From the NCBI GenBank assembly GCA_947174735.1, contig CAMWKC010000005.1:1-23855 (forward strand): a stretch of 23,855 bases of DNA. Reading direction: 5' to 3'. Within the stretch, counting starts at the first letter, position 1. Each line of letters begins with the position of its first letter. Positions 15,218 to 23,830 of the stretch are shown piece after piece. Under the pieces are notes generated by a model. The model was not told where the DNA came from and ran no database searches. It worked only from the letters and a program-made list of their open reading frames with translations. This stretch comes from an uncultured Porphyromonadaceae bacterium. Lineage in GTDB: Bacteria > Bacteroidota > Bacteroidia > Bacteroidales > Muribaculaceae. The position numbers and the translations under genes are program-made.

Positions 15218-17257
15218 ATGAAAAGAACTTTACTTACACTTACTACGGCAGCTGCCGTCACAAGTGCATTTGCACTTTCGACATCCACCTCACATCTCGG
15301 ACGGCAGGTTAATCACCTAAATCCCCGTAACCCTCTTGCTTCGTATGTTGAGAATAAGACTACTCGTCAGCAGAATAATATTCTCCTGCGTGCAGGTTCC
15401 GATCAGGAACTTTCAATGGAATGGGGCTATTGCGAAGGCATTCAGACTGCTTTGCCTATGGCTCCCGGTGAGTTTAAAGGAGCTATTATACTTCCCGCTG
15501 AAGTAGCCGACCAATTCGCCGGTGCTGTGCTTAGCTCAATCTCTGTAGGTAATCCTGTTGATGCCAGCACTGTTGATGCTTATTACAACTATGAGAATCC
15601 TATACGCGAAGCTACTGTGTGGCTTGCCGAAAGTTTCGATGATGAACCTTTCGTCAGTGCAAAGGGGGAATTAGGTGAAGACGGTTTTGGGTGGAGTACT
15701 ATCGAATTACCCGAACCTTATACACTCAAAGCCGGAACTCCCGTGATAATCGGATACACTATAGATATTCCGGAAAATAACGGGGAAATCTATGCTGTAC
15801 TCACAGACTATAGCTATGATGTTAATGGATATTCCTTCTGGATATATTCAAATTACGCCGGCTGGGATGATGAAGGCTATCTTATTTTCGATGGTGATCC
15901 AAGATGGCAGGATGTAGCTGAGGATTTTGGTAATATCGCTATCCGTGCCCGTATCTCAGGCGATATGCTTCCTGTAAACAAGGTAACTACAGTAGGTTAT
16001 CAGGCTCCGCAGTATGCCGCTCCCGGCGAACCGTTCAATATACTCAGTATGGTTCGTAATGATGGTGCTAATCTTGTAACTTCAGTTGAATATACATTGG
16101 AAGTTCAAGATATGGCTCCTCAGACATATACGGTAGAAATCAATCCTCCTCTTGAGTATAATGCTATAAGTGATGTCCTATCAATGGAGTTTGTATGTGA
16201 TACTAAGGGAAATAATATATCCTATGAACTCTATATCTCGGCTCTTAACGGAGAGAAACTTGCTGAGCATGAAGCTCCGATGAGTGGCACACTGCTCTGT
16301 ATTGAAGATGGCTATCCAAAGAATAATGTCTTTGAGGAGGCTACCGGAACATGGTGCGGATGGTGTGTCTACGGTTATGCGGGTATGGAATACATGTCAG
16401 AGCACTACTCTGATCTTGGATTCATCGGTATCGCTGTCCATAACGACGCTCAGATGGGTGTTACAGGAGAAGGTCAGGCCTATGAAGAGTTTGGTACTTA
16501 TGTAAGTGGCTATCCCTCAGCATACGTAAACCGTGATATGGGTAACGACGTGTATCCGGCTCCAGAAGAACTTGAAGATGAATTTAACTGGATACGTAAC
16601 ATTCCTGCTTACGCTACTATTTCAGCTACTATAGAGGCTGGTGAGTCTGATAATGTTATCAAGCTTTCAACTGTTACGGAGTTCGGTGATACTGAAGGAA
16701 ACACAAATTATCAGATAGGCTATACTGTTGTTGAGAACGGTGTCGGTCCTTATCCTCAGCAGAATTATTGTTCAGGTGCCGGATACGATTGTTATGGTTT
16801 CGAGAATATGGATCCTATCGTATTGCTGACATTTAACGATGTTGCCCGTAACTGTTCGAAGCCAATGGGTATAGAAGGTAGTCTTCCTGCATCAGTTGAA
16901 CAGGGCCAGAAGTATACTTATGAAACTGAAATCACACTTGATGATGTAACTGAGCCGAAAAATGCACGTGTGGTAGCTATGGTTATCAACAAGAATAACG
17001 GTGCTATCGAGAACGCCTGCTCTGTCAATATTTCTGAGCTTACAGATGTTAACAAGCTTTCCGTTTCTAAGGAAGAGGTATTTGTCTACGGTACCAAAGG
17101 CGCACTTAACTTCCGTGTTAATGCTTCCAAGGCTAATGTTTACACCATCGACGGCCGCTGTGTCACTAACGGTGTAAAGGGTAATTCTCTTCGACTTCCT
17201 GCCGGTGTCTACATCGTGACTCTCAACGGTAAAACTTGCAAGGTGGCTGTACGCTAA
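15218..17257 (+). CDS. Secreted Omp28/thioredoxin-like protein with T9SS-type C-terminal tail
   Basis: A 679-residue secreted or surface protein. From ATG 15218 there is a signal peptide (MKRTLLTLTTAAAVTSAFA); the frame also opens at 15173 but that adds a non-signal prefix. The first half is beta-rich. A thioredoxin-like domain follows, with EEATGTWCGWC (Cys380-Gly-Trp-Cys383), then a GYPSAYVNRD segment typical of the Omp28-type fold, where the loop before the Tyr holds a Pro opposite the active site. The last 70 or so residues (VYTIDGRCVTNG and LRLPAGVYIVTL, ending KVAVR) resemble type IX secretion sorting domains. A role in disulfide handling or ligand binding on the surface is inferred. 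It stands alone with a strong promoter and a terminator. Confidence 0.82.
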   Translation: MKRTLLTLTTAAAVTSAFALSTSTSHLGRQVNHLNPRNPLASYVENKTTRQQNNILLRAGSDQELSMEWGYCEGIQTALPMAPGEFKGAIILPAEVADQFAGAVLSSISVGNPVDASTVDAYYNYENPIREATVWLAESFDDEPFVSAKGELGEDGFGWSTIELPEPYTLKAGTPVIIGYTIDIPENNGEIYAVLTDYSYDVNGYSFWIYSNYAGWDDEGYLIFDGDPRWQDVAEDFGNIAIRARISGDMLPVNKVTTVGYQAPQYAAPGEPFNILSMVRNDGANLVTSVEYTLEVQDMAPQTYTVEINPPLEYNAISDVLSMEFVCDTKGNNISYELYISALNGEKLAEHEAPMSGTLLCIEDGYPKNNVFEEATGTWCGWCVYGYAGMEYMSEHYSDLGFIGIAVHNDAQMGVTGEGQAYEEFGTYVSGYPSAYVNRDMGNDVYPAPEELEDEFNWIRNIPAYATISATIEAGESDNVIKLSTVTEFGDTEGNTNYQIGYTVVENGVGPYPQQNYCSGAGYDCYGFENMDPIVLLTFNDVARNCSKPMGIEGSLPASVEQGQKYTYETEITLDDVTEPKNARVVAMVINKNNGAIENACSVNISELTDVNKLSVSKEEVFVYGTKGALNFRVNASKANVYTIDGRCVTNGVKGNSLRLPAGVYIVTLNGKTCKVAVR

Positions 17258-17302
17258 TCCTTTCTTAGAAAGATGTATCATTGACCAGGATAATCTAATC
17301 TG

Positions 17303-17344
17303 AATTTATCCGCTGTTACTTTGTGACAGCGGATAAATTTTTAT
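17303..17344 (+). terminator. Rho-independent terminator after the Omp28-like gene
   Basis: A 17-bp stem with one T-G wobble (17303-17319 with 17323-17339), a 3-nt TTT loop, then a T-rich run. Confidence 0.88.
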
Positions 17345-17430
17345 CTATACAATTCGATTTCTTAAAAATGAATTACATTTGTATGTAATTTTCTTTATGT
17401 TACCTGCATGGAAAGCTCGTAATTTTTATT

Positions 17431-17438
17431 TAAATTTG
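17431..17438 (+). promoter_or_regulatory. Candidate -7 box TAAATTTG for the 17.5-kb gene set
   Basis: TAAATTTG matches TAnnTTTG, 87 nt before ATG 17526. No good -33 match was seen. It is the only obvious promoter ahead of the dense gene set. Confidence 0.45.
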
Positions 17439-17525
17439 CAAAAAGGTATACGCTATGAACTGGTTAAATTGAAAATATAAATTAGCTGACTGTTCACTTA
17501 AAAATTATTTTTGATAATAGAGAAT

Positions 17526-18107
17526 ATGAGTGTATTTACAGTTTTGGTTGATAAGTATAAAAGACGGGAGGCTTTATCGGTGTCTTATGACCGCAGAGCT
17601 TCAATAGTTACGTGTATGGTACTGATTGTAGAGATAGCCTTAGTTATAGCTTGCTTGTTTCAGATGAGATTGCTTGTTATCAGTGATAATGGCTTACATT
17701 TGAAGTCGGTAATTGCGACATGGCCTTCTCCGCTGCTTTGGGTACCGTTGGTATTGCTATGTATCATTACTGAAATAGCTTTCTTTATGGCACCACGCAG
17801 TATAAAATTAGATGATAACAGTATTTATATAAACAGTACCAATTGGTTTCGCCGTCTTCCATTTGCAAAGATAGAGAAAATAGAACGTTATTACGAAGAG
17901 CAAATTGCTGCTGACCGTCCGCTACTGTGTAGCTATGGATTTATGGGGTACTGGGGACGTTATCGCTCGTCTCAGTTCGGTATTTATCATGCCTGCTACG
18001 GCGATTGTCTTCAATGTCTGGTTATCACTATGTATGACGGACGTCACTATGTAATAGGATGCAAAGACCCGGAAGCATTACTTACTCAACTGAATATAAT
18101 AAGATAA
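17526..18107 (+). CDS. Two-helix membrane protein with PH-like domain
   Basis: A 193-residue protein. Two membrane helices are predicted near residues 27-50 and 68-89, with a short loop between. The rest (about 91-193) reads like a bacterial PH domain: SIKLDDNSIYINSTNWFRR, PFAKIEKIERY, and C-terminal ITMYDGRHYVIGCKDPEALL. Such proteins are common in Bacteroidetes and have no assigned function. I chose ATG 17526 over TTG 17511. The downstream sigma-like gene starts 4 nt after its stop, so the two are probably co-transcribed. It could therefore be a membrane component or anchor for the following gene set, or an unrelated neighbour sharing the transcript. Confidence 0.75.
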   Translation: MSVFTVLVDKYKRREALSVSYDRRASIVTCMVLIVEIALVIACLFQMRLLVISDNGLHLKSVIATWPSPLLWVPLVLLCIITEIAFFMAPRSIKLDDNSIYINSTNWFRRLPFAKIEKIERYYEEQIAADRPLLCSYGFMGYWGRYRSSQFGIYHACYGDCLQCLVITMYDGRHYVIGCKDPEALLTQLNIIR

Positions 18108-18111
18108 ATTG

Positions 18112-18726
18112 ATGACACGACTTTCTATAGATAAAGAACTTTTAAAAGACTATCTTTATAATGATAATATGGATAGTTTGTATCGTCTTATTTTTGAGAT
18201 AAATGGTGATTCTTTGAAAAAGATAATTGCCAAAATGCTGGATACTACTGACCCAAGTACGATTACCGAATGTTTGGTGGATTTCTATGATGATTTGACA
18301 AAGCCGACTAAAGCCGGGGGAAAAAAGCTAAGGACTTTCGACTTTAACTTTGAGTTGCCTCCGTATTTAAAGCAGTCTCTCAGAGGTTACATCACGGATA
18401 ATTTCAGAGCTAAACAAAAGACTTCGGCTTTAGAACAGCCTATAGACGATTTCTCAACCCTTAAAACAGATGATAATGTTACTGAAGATTATTCTGAATG
18501 TTATGAATCTTTATTGAAGGCATTGTATAAATGTGAATCCATATCGCTTAGAGACCGTTATATAATGCTGACGTACTTACTTAGTAAAATCGGGAATCCC
18601 TCCATGTCAGAAGTACAGATAAATAAAAGTATCGCTGAACAATTAAGTATGAAAGAGGACACGGTCAAGAAAGCTCGCCAGAGAGCTGTGGAAAAACTGG
18701 CCTCGGCAATGGAATTTAAATTATAG
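18112..18726 (+). CDS. Small sigma-70-like/HTH regulator
   Basis: A 204-residue protein starting at ATG 18112 (a TTG at 18109 is ignored), 4 nt after the previous stop. The last part, INKSIAEQLSMKEDTVKKAR followed by QRAVEKLASAM (170-200), has the layout of sigma region 4: a helix-turn-helix with the KxAR..A..KL recognition helix. The N-terminal half (about 10-65) is helical and may correspond to a diverged region 2. The linker around 65-130 is charged. A diverged ECF sigma factor is the best reading; a non-sigma HTH regulator is possible. It probably controls the genes after it. It ends in TAG. Confidence 0.7.
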   Translation: MTRLSIDKELLKDYLYNDNMDSLYRLIFEINGDSLKKIIAKMLDTTDPSTITECLVDFYDDLTKPTKAGGKKLRTFDFNFELPPYLKQSLRGYITDNFRAKQKTSALEQPIDDFSTLKTDDNVTEDYSECYESLLKALYKCESISLRDRYIMLTYLLSKIGNPSMSEVQINKSIAEQLSMKEDTVKKARQRAVEKLASAMEFKL

Positions 18727-18803
18727 GGACAATTTATGAAACTTAATTTGTCCCGATTTATAAAATTGTTCGTATAGAATATAAATAATAAATCCTATAA
18801 ACT
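18726..18803 (+). other. 78-nt spacer with a weak hairpin within the gene set
   Basis: GGGACAA (18726-18732) can pair with TTGTCCC (18748-18754) around a 15-nt loop. The rest is A+T-rich, with TAAAATTG (18762-18769) near but not matching the promoter consensus. This is the only sizeable gap in the set; a secondary promoter or weak attenuator is possible. Confidence 0.35.
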
Positions 18804-19442
18804 ATGATCATTACGACTGAGCTACTTGTTATCGGAGGTTATCTGGCTTATGAAGGTGTCGTATGGGGCATTGGCCAGTGGAAGCATTGGAAACTCGGAA
18901 AGAAAACTAAGGAATTCCGCGTTAAGCCTGAGCTGACCGAAGACGACCATATTCTTATTGAAAAATGTCGTGAAATCATGAAATCTAATTTTCCGCAAGG
19001 TATTGAAGACAGACTGAAAGTAATGACACCTACGGAAAGAGCTGATTTGTTTCAGAAACTTATTCTGGAATTGAACAGTGTTTACGGAGTAAATATAACT
19101 AATATTGCTTTTCTTCATACTGACGAAATAGGTTCCGGTACATACGGATATTATCTTCGTGAGACACATTCGATTCGGTTTAACTTCGATTTGCTCAGTT
19201 TAGATGACCCTATGATTCTCCGGGAAATGGTAGATACCATATTCCACGAAATGAGACATGCGCTGCAATATAAGGCTGTGAGTGACAGTTCCTGTAATTA
19301 CGGCACTGACGAACAGCGGTATCTATGGGCACTCAATTTTTTAAACTACATTCCGGGTTATGTGGACTTTGCCTATTATCAGCAACAGATACTGGAAGCT
19401 GACGCACGTCAGATAGCCGAATTATCAATGAAAGATTTTTAA
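18804..19442 (+). CDS. Membrane-anchored HExxH metallopeptidase-like protein
   Basis: A 212-residue protein. Residues 3-24 (ITTELLVIGGYLAYEGVVWG) form one probable membrane helix with a basic segment after it, so the rest is probably cytoplasmic. The zinc motif is IFHEMRHALQYKA (His148, Glu149, His152). LEADARQIAEL follows 46 residues later, with Glu198 as a likely third ligand, the gluzincin pattern. Its small size and lack of a long insert set it apart from M48 or M13 enzymes; I cannot name the family. A proteolytic role on membrane or Hsp70-bound substrates is inferred from the motif and neighbours. Starts ATG 18804; the next gene begins 3 nt after its stop. Confidence 0.75.
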   Translation: MIITTELLVIGGYLAYEGVVWGIGQWKHWKLGKKTKEFRVKPELTEDDHILIEKCREIMKSNFPQGIEDRLKVMTPTERADLFQKLILELNSVYGVNITNIAFLHTDEIGSGTYGYYLRETHSIRFNFDLLSLDDPMILREMVDTIFHEMRHALQYKAVSDSSCNYGTDEQRYLWALNFLNYIPGYVDFAYYQQQILEADARQIAELSMKDF

Positions 19443-19445
19443 GTT

Positions 19446-19889
19446 ATGATTAACAGAAACAGCACAAAGATACTTGTGAATTTCGCTTCTTTGCGAAAGA
19501 GTCTCAGACAGGCCTACCGTTATTCGGAAACTGAAGTTCTGCATACCGTATGGCGCCTTATGAATGCTTTGGATGAGATTAAAATCTCGTTTGCTAATTG
19601 GTTTAATGACGATGTAACTCCTCATCTTGAATGTGAAGGTATATCATGGGAAGAACTTATCAATAAACGGGGACTGAATCCCTATAATGCTTTTCTGTTT
19701 ATGGATACCATGAAGAAAGATCCTGCTCAGGGAATGATTATGCTAAAAGGCCAGATGCATCCGTCACTCAGACTTGATATTGATGAATTGCGTCCCGACT
19801 TACGTGAGCTTATAATCCGGAAAGGAGCTCAGACCACTTCGAAGAGAGAATTAAAAACAGATGCGGAAGGTAATATTGATTTAAAATAA
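19446..19889 (+). CDS. Unrecognised 147-aa protein
   Basis: I do not recognise this protein. It is largely helical and soluble, with an N-terminal basic stretch (LRKSLRQAYRY) and a helix that could be amphipathic around residues 25-50. The middle has WEELINKRGLNPYNAFLFMD, and the C-terminus is charged (KREL, DAEGNIDLK). There is no signal peptide, membrane helix, zinc motif or P-loop. It is packed between the metallopeptidase (3-nt gap) and the Hsp70-like gene (4-nt gap), so it is almost certainly translated with them. An adaptor or cochaperone is conceivable but unsupported. Confidence 0.72.
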   Translation: MINRNSTKILVNFASLRKSLRQAYRYSETEVLHTVWRLMNALDEIKISFANWFNDDVTPHLECEGISWEELINKRGLNPYNAFLFMDTMKKDPAQGMIMLKGQMHPSLRLDIDELRPDLRELIIRKGAQTTSKRELKTDAEGNIDLK

Positions 19890-19893
19890 CATC

Positions 19894-21945
19894 ATGGCAT
19901 TACTGGACTTTACAAGATTCGGAGTCACTGCACAAGATGTGCGTGATGGTAAATATTCCTATATAATAGGTTTTGATTTAGGTGACGGTGAAATAGCTGC
20001 CGCTTATTGGAATCTTAAAGAAGATGGTTTTATAAAACCGGAAGACCTGAAATTTGATATAAATGAAAGTCATAAAATATTAAGTGCACTGTTTACTGAA
20101 AAAAACGGCACTATTCATATCGGTACCTTAGGAGTGATGTCAAGTCTGGCGAATACCCAGGGTAACTTATATATTAATTTTAAAGTGACTCCTAAAAGGT
20201 TGCATGAAGGGGAGCTTTACGAAGGTGATAGCATTTCCAAAAAGCAACTGATGCAACTGATGCTTCGGACGAGTCTTGAGAATATTTACAAAAACAATCC
20301 GAATAAATTCAGCGGTGAAGGCTTGTTAGTGGTCGGTTGTCCCTCCGGACCGGAATGGCTGGAAAACGATGCGGACTCAATGTATGCCGAGATAATCAGA
20401 GAGAGTCTTGAGGGTCTGGACTTATGTCTGAAAGTGATTATAATGCCGGAGTCACGGGCCTCCCTTATTAAAGTCTATAAGGAACAGGGTGAACTGGTAG
20501 GCAAGCATATACAGGATGGTGTCGTAGTTATGGATCACGGATCAAGTACATTTGATATTACCTTGATTAATTTCCTGACCAACCAGCAGACAGACGACAG
20601 TGTGCCGTTAGGAGCTAATAAAATAGAACGCACCATGTTAAAGACTCTGTTGGAGCAGAATAATAAGACCAGATTTGATCTGTCGGATTTCCGGTCACAA
20701 TTGTTGCTTATCAGAACTGCGAAGGAAGCGTTTTTTACAAATCCTGTAAGTAAGCCGAGGATATTTATGGAATGGACCGATGGCGACTGTGCCATGTCGC
20801 GGATATCCGAGGATTTCATGACCGGTATTACCCACCATTCTCCTCAGTCTTATACAAGTGAAAAACATTCGCTCGCTAAAGGAAGCTGGGTGGAGTTACA
20901 TAGAAATTTTACAGAGAAAAACGTTAATACGCTCTGTGAAGCTATGGGAGTCGCACCTAATGAATTCAAGGGAGTAATATTGCTGACCGGAGGTGCTTCC
21001 AAAATGCAGTTTATCAAAAGTACTGTCTGTGAATTATTTCCAAACGCGCACGTAGTCGTTGATGCGGAACCATCTTACTGTGTGTCAAGAGGACTGGCAT
21101 GGGCAGCTTATACAGATTTAAAAGCACTTGAGCTGATTTCCACTGTAAAAGAACGTATCGGAGAAGCAATCAAAGCTGATTTTCCTACCCTGAAAGCTAT
21201 AATGGCAAATAAATTGTCGCCAATTGTATACGAATACGCTTTGGGTCAATTGTCAGCTTGGGTAGATAACGGTGATAATATCACTCTGACAGAGTTTGTT
21301 AAAAATGTGGAAAATTCTTTTCTGGATTCTTCTACCCCGGAAGGCAGAGCAAGAGCACAACTTATACAAAGGACAATTAAAGAGTCAATTACAGAGTATC
21401 TGAATAATAATGATGATACAGGTGTCCGTGCTCTGATTGTAAATACAGTCAATGAAGTTTTCTCAGCTACGTTTCCCGGTAAGATTAAGGCCCAGAATAT
21501 CACGCCGTTTAAAATCAGAGATAATGAATGGGCTAATGTAGTCAGGGAAGTATCTTCCAATCAAATAAAATTCAGAAGTTCTCTGCTACAGGCAATAAAT
21601 CTGGAAAATGTATTGATGGGGGTTCTTAAAGTTATTCTTGCCGTTTGTATTCTTACGGGCGCTCTTTTATTAACTATATTTACCCTCGGAATGGTCAATA
21701 TGGAAGCGGTAAGCAAGCAGTTGGATAAAATGTTCGTTGAAAATCAGACATTATCGAAAAATAAAAGGCAAAAAGCGCTGAAGAAGTTTGAGGATAATAA
21801 AGAAGAAAATATTAATAAAATCACCGAAGCTATCAGAAACGCCCCGATGTCTGCGGAAGTCCGGGATAACGTCTCATCTCAGATAATACAGACTCTGTCG
21901 CCTGTTATAGACAAAGCAGTGGATGTAGTTTCTATTTATTTCTAA
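19894..21945 (+). CDS. Membrane-anchored Hsp70/actin-like ATPase without substrate-binding domain
   Basis: A 683-residue protein whose first 410 residues have the Hsp70-type nucleotide-binding layout: phosphate-1 motif IIGFDLGDG (24-32), phosphate-2 motif VVMDHGSSTFDITLI (211-225), a connecting motif MPESRAS (184-190) and the adenosine motif VILLTGGASKMQFIK (361-375). There is no beta-sandwich substrate-binding domain or EEVD tail. The region 411-570 is helical, followed by one membrane helix (about 574-600) and a charged coiled tail (about 605-683). DnaK proteins are cytosolic and lack such an anchor. ATP binding looks intact. It is packed with the metallopeptidase and the AAA+ gene. Alternatives such as FtsA/MreB-like filaments are less likely from the motifs. 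Confidence 0.85.
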   Translation: MALLDFTRFGVTAQDVRDGKYSYIIGFDLGDGEIAAAYWNLKEDGFIKPEDLKFDINESHKILSALFTEKNGTIHIGTLGVMSSLANTQGNLYINFKVTPKRLHEGELYEGDSISKKQLMQLMLRTSLENIYKNNPNKFSGEGLLVVGCPSGPEWLENDADSMYAEIIRESLEGLDLCLKVIIMPESRASLIKVYKEQGELVGKHIQDGVVVMDHGSSTFDITLINFLTNQQTDDSVPLGANKIERTMLKTLLEQNNKTRFDLSDFRSQLLLIRTAKEAFFTNPVSKPRIFMEWTDGDCAMSRISEDFMTGITHHSPQSYTSEKHSLAKGSWVELHRNFTEKNVNTLCEAMGVAPNEFKGVILLTGGASKMQFIKSTVCELFPNAHVVVDAEPSYCVSRGLAWAAYTDLKALELISTVKERIGEAIKADFPTLKAIMANKLSPIVYEYALGQLSAWVDNGDNITLTEFVKNVENSFLDSSTPEGRARAQLIQRTIKESITEYLNNNDDTGVRALIVNTVNEVFSATFPGKIKAQNITPFKIRDNEWANVVREVSSNQIKFRSSLLQAINLENVLMGVLKVILAVCILTGALLLTIFTLGMVNMEAVSKQLDKMFVENQTLSKNKRQKALKKFEDNKEENINKITEAIRNAPMSAEVRDNVSSQIIQTLSPVIDKAVDVVSIYF

Positions 21946-21956
21946 AATTTTTATTT

Positions 21957-23816
21957 ATGAAACAGATAGATGAAATAGTAAACAGATGTAGAACCGCGAT
22001 TCATGCCGGTATTCCGATTCTGTACATAGAATCAGATGACATGGGTATAATCGATGACCTACTGCATACACAGAAGCTGACGGAATACTGGCATTTAAAT
22101 TTCGAAGGTGAGCTACCTCAGTGGTTCCGTTTTAAAGAAAAAGCTGTAGATATCGGTACGAGACCTACTAATATCTTTGTAACCAACCAGAAACTTCCGG
22201 CATCTTTTTTCTGGATAGGAAACTCGCAAAGACAGAATAAATCTTTCGGCAGAGCCGATTCCACGTTTGTGGTGAAGGGTATCAAACCTATCATTAAAAA
22301 TGACAGAAATGTCAGATATATACTCGGAGTCAGAAATTTTTTCTGTGATGCATCGGCGGAAAATGCTTTAATCAGTCATGTGACCTCAGTGATTAATTCA
22401 AATGAAGATGACGACATTCGGAAGTGTGTGATAATACTTCAGTCTCCGTCAGTACAGATTCCTAAGGGTCTGGAACCATATATAGAACTGATTGAAGTAC
22501 CTAAACTGAAAGATGAGGAGATTCGTGAAATTATCGTAGATTTTGCAAAAGAAAAAGGTGAAATCCCGTATGATAATTTACTTCAGCCTCTGATAGTGAA
22601 TCTACGTGGCTTTAATATCCGTAAAATTAAAGATATACTAAACCGTCTTTACCTTCATTGTCAGGGTCTATTTACCATTAAGTGTGAAGAAGACGGCATA
22701 AAGCTGATTCGTACTGTAAAAGAACAGATGCTGAAAAAAGAGGGTCTGTTAAAGCTAAAGTATGTAGATAAAAAAGCTCATGTCTCAGGTCTTGATCAGC
22801 TTACAGAATGGCTTGTCAGCAGAGCGGAATTATTCAGAGATCCGATTAAAGCCGAAACACAGTGGAATTTATCCACTCCTAAAGGTATATTGGTGAGCGG
22901 TATTCCCGGCACCGGTAAATCTGCTTTAGCCAACCAAATAGCTATGGTGTTTGATTTGCCTATACTTCAGTTTGATATGGGTAGTGTTCTTGGAAAATAC
23001 TCCGGTGAAAGTGAGGGTAATATGAGAAAAGTGCTGAGACTGGCTGAATCAATGTCACCTTGTGTATTATGGATAGATGAAATAGAAAAAGCCTTTTCCT
23101 CGGCTTCTTCTTCCGGTGACTCTGACGGCGGACAGGGAAAAAGACTGTTCGGACAGTTTCTTACATGGATGCAGGAGAAAAAAGAAGCCTGTTTCATCTT
23201 TGCTACTGCAAACGACATATCCGCTTTACCCCCGGAGTTTCTGAGACGCGGTCGCTTTGACCAGAAGTTCTATACTTTTATGCCTTCAAAACAGGATTGT
23301 ATTGAAATCTTCAAAGGAATTATTTCCCGTTTTAACGGCAAATCAAAACCATTTGATACTCTTCTTAACAATACTTCTGACCTTGAGAAATACCTTACTG
23401 AACTTGTAGAGTTCTGTGGTACGAATGGTAAGTTTATGACAGGTGCGGATATAGAAGGTATCGTAAAAGATGCAATGTTTTCATACTATAGAAAATATTG
23501 GTACGGAAATGCTGACAATTCCGGAAAATATATTCCGGAAAAGTTTATAGAAGAACTTCGGACAGCTGTTTTGAACGTCCGGACTTACGGTGAGACAGAT
23601 ATGAAGCGTATTGTGGAATGTCTTTTTAAATTAGCTGAAAATCAGTTTTCGCCAGCTTCCGCCTCCGACAACTTGTTATCTCTTAAAGATGTCAGTGTAA
23701 GAAATTTCTCTATCGGTGAATTTAAAGGCATTAAAAACGGATATGATGAGTTGCTTCATGATAAAATTAAGGCCGAAACAGACTATCTACGTACTTCCGG
23801 ACAAAAACATAAATAA
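21957..23816 (+). CDS. Ycf46-like AAA+ ATPase
   Basis: A 619-residue ATPase with two halves. Residues 1-250 (starting with RCRTAIHAGIPILYIESDD) resemble the degenerate N-terminal half of Ycf46-type proteins and have no Walker motif. The second half is a full AAA+ module: Walker A GIPGTGKS (315-322), Walker B VLWIDEIEKAF (Asp374, Glu375), sensor 1 FATAND (Asn419) and the FLRRGRFD arginine-finger loop (Arg430, Arg433), then a helical lid (436-560). A Ser/Gly-rich loop (SSASSSGDSDGGQG, about 380-395) follows Walker B. It starts 11 nt after the Hsp70-like stop. A protein-remodelling role is likely; the substrate is not visible. Function of Ycf46 homologues is poorly known. Confidence 0.86.
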   Translation: MKQIDEIVNRCRTAIHAGIPILYIESDDMGIIDDLLHTQKLTEYWHLNFEGELPQWFRFKEKAVDIGTRPTNIFVTNQKLPASFFWIGNSQRQNKSFGRADSTFVVKGIKPIIKNDRNVRYILGVRNFFCDASAENALISHVTSVINSNEDDDIRKCVIILQSPSVQIPKGLEPYIELIEVPKLKDEEIREIIVDFAKEKGEIPYDNLLQPLIVNLRGFNIRKIKDILNRLYLHCQGLFTIKCEEDGIKLIRTVKEQMLKKEGLLKLKYVDKKAHVSGLDQLTEWLVSRAELFRDPIKAETQWNLSTPKGILVSGIPGTGKSALANQIAMVFDLPILQFDMGSVLGKYSGESEGNMRKVLRLAESMSPCVLWIDEIEKAFSSASSSGDSDGGQGKRLFGQFLTWMQEKKEACFIFATANDISALPPEFLRRGRFDQKFYTFMPSKQDCIEIFKGIISRFNGKSKPFDTLLNNTSDLEKYLTELVEFCGTNGKFMTGADIEGIVKDAMFSYYRKYWYGNADNSGKYIPEKFIEELRTAVLNVRTYGETDMKRIVECLFKLAENQFSPASASDNLLSLKDVSVRNFSIGEFKGIKNGYDELLHDKIKAETDYLRTSGQKHK

Positions 23817-23830
23817 ATTTCAGACAGGTT

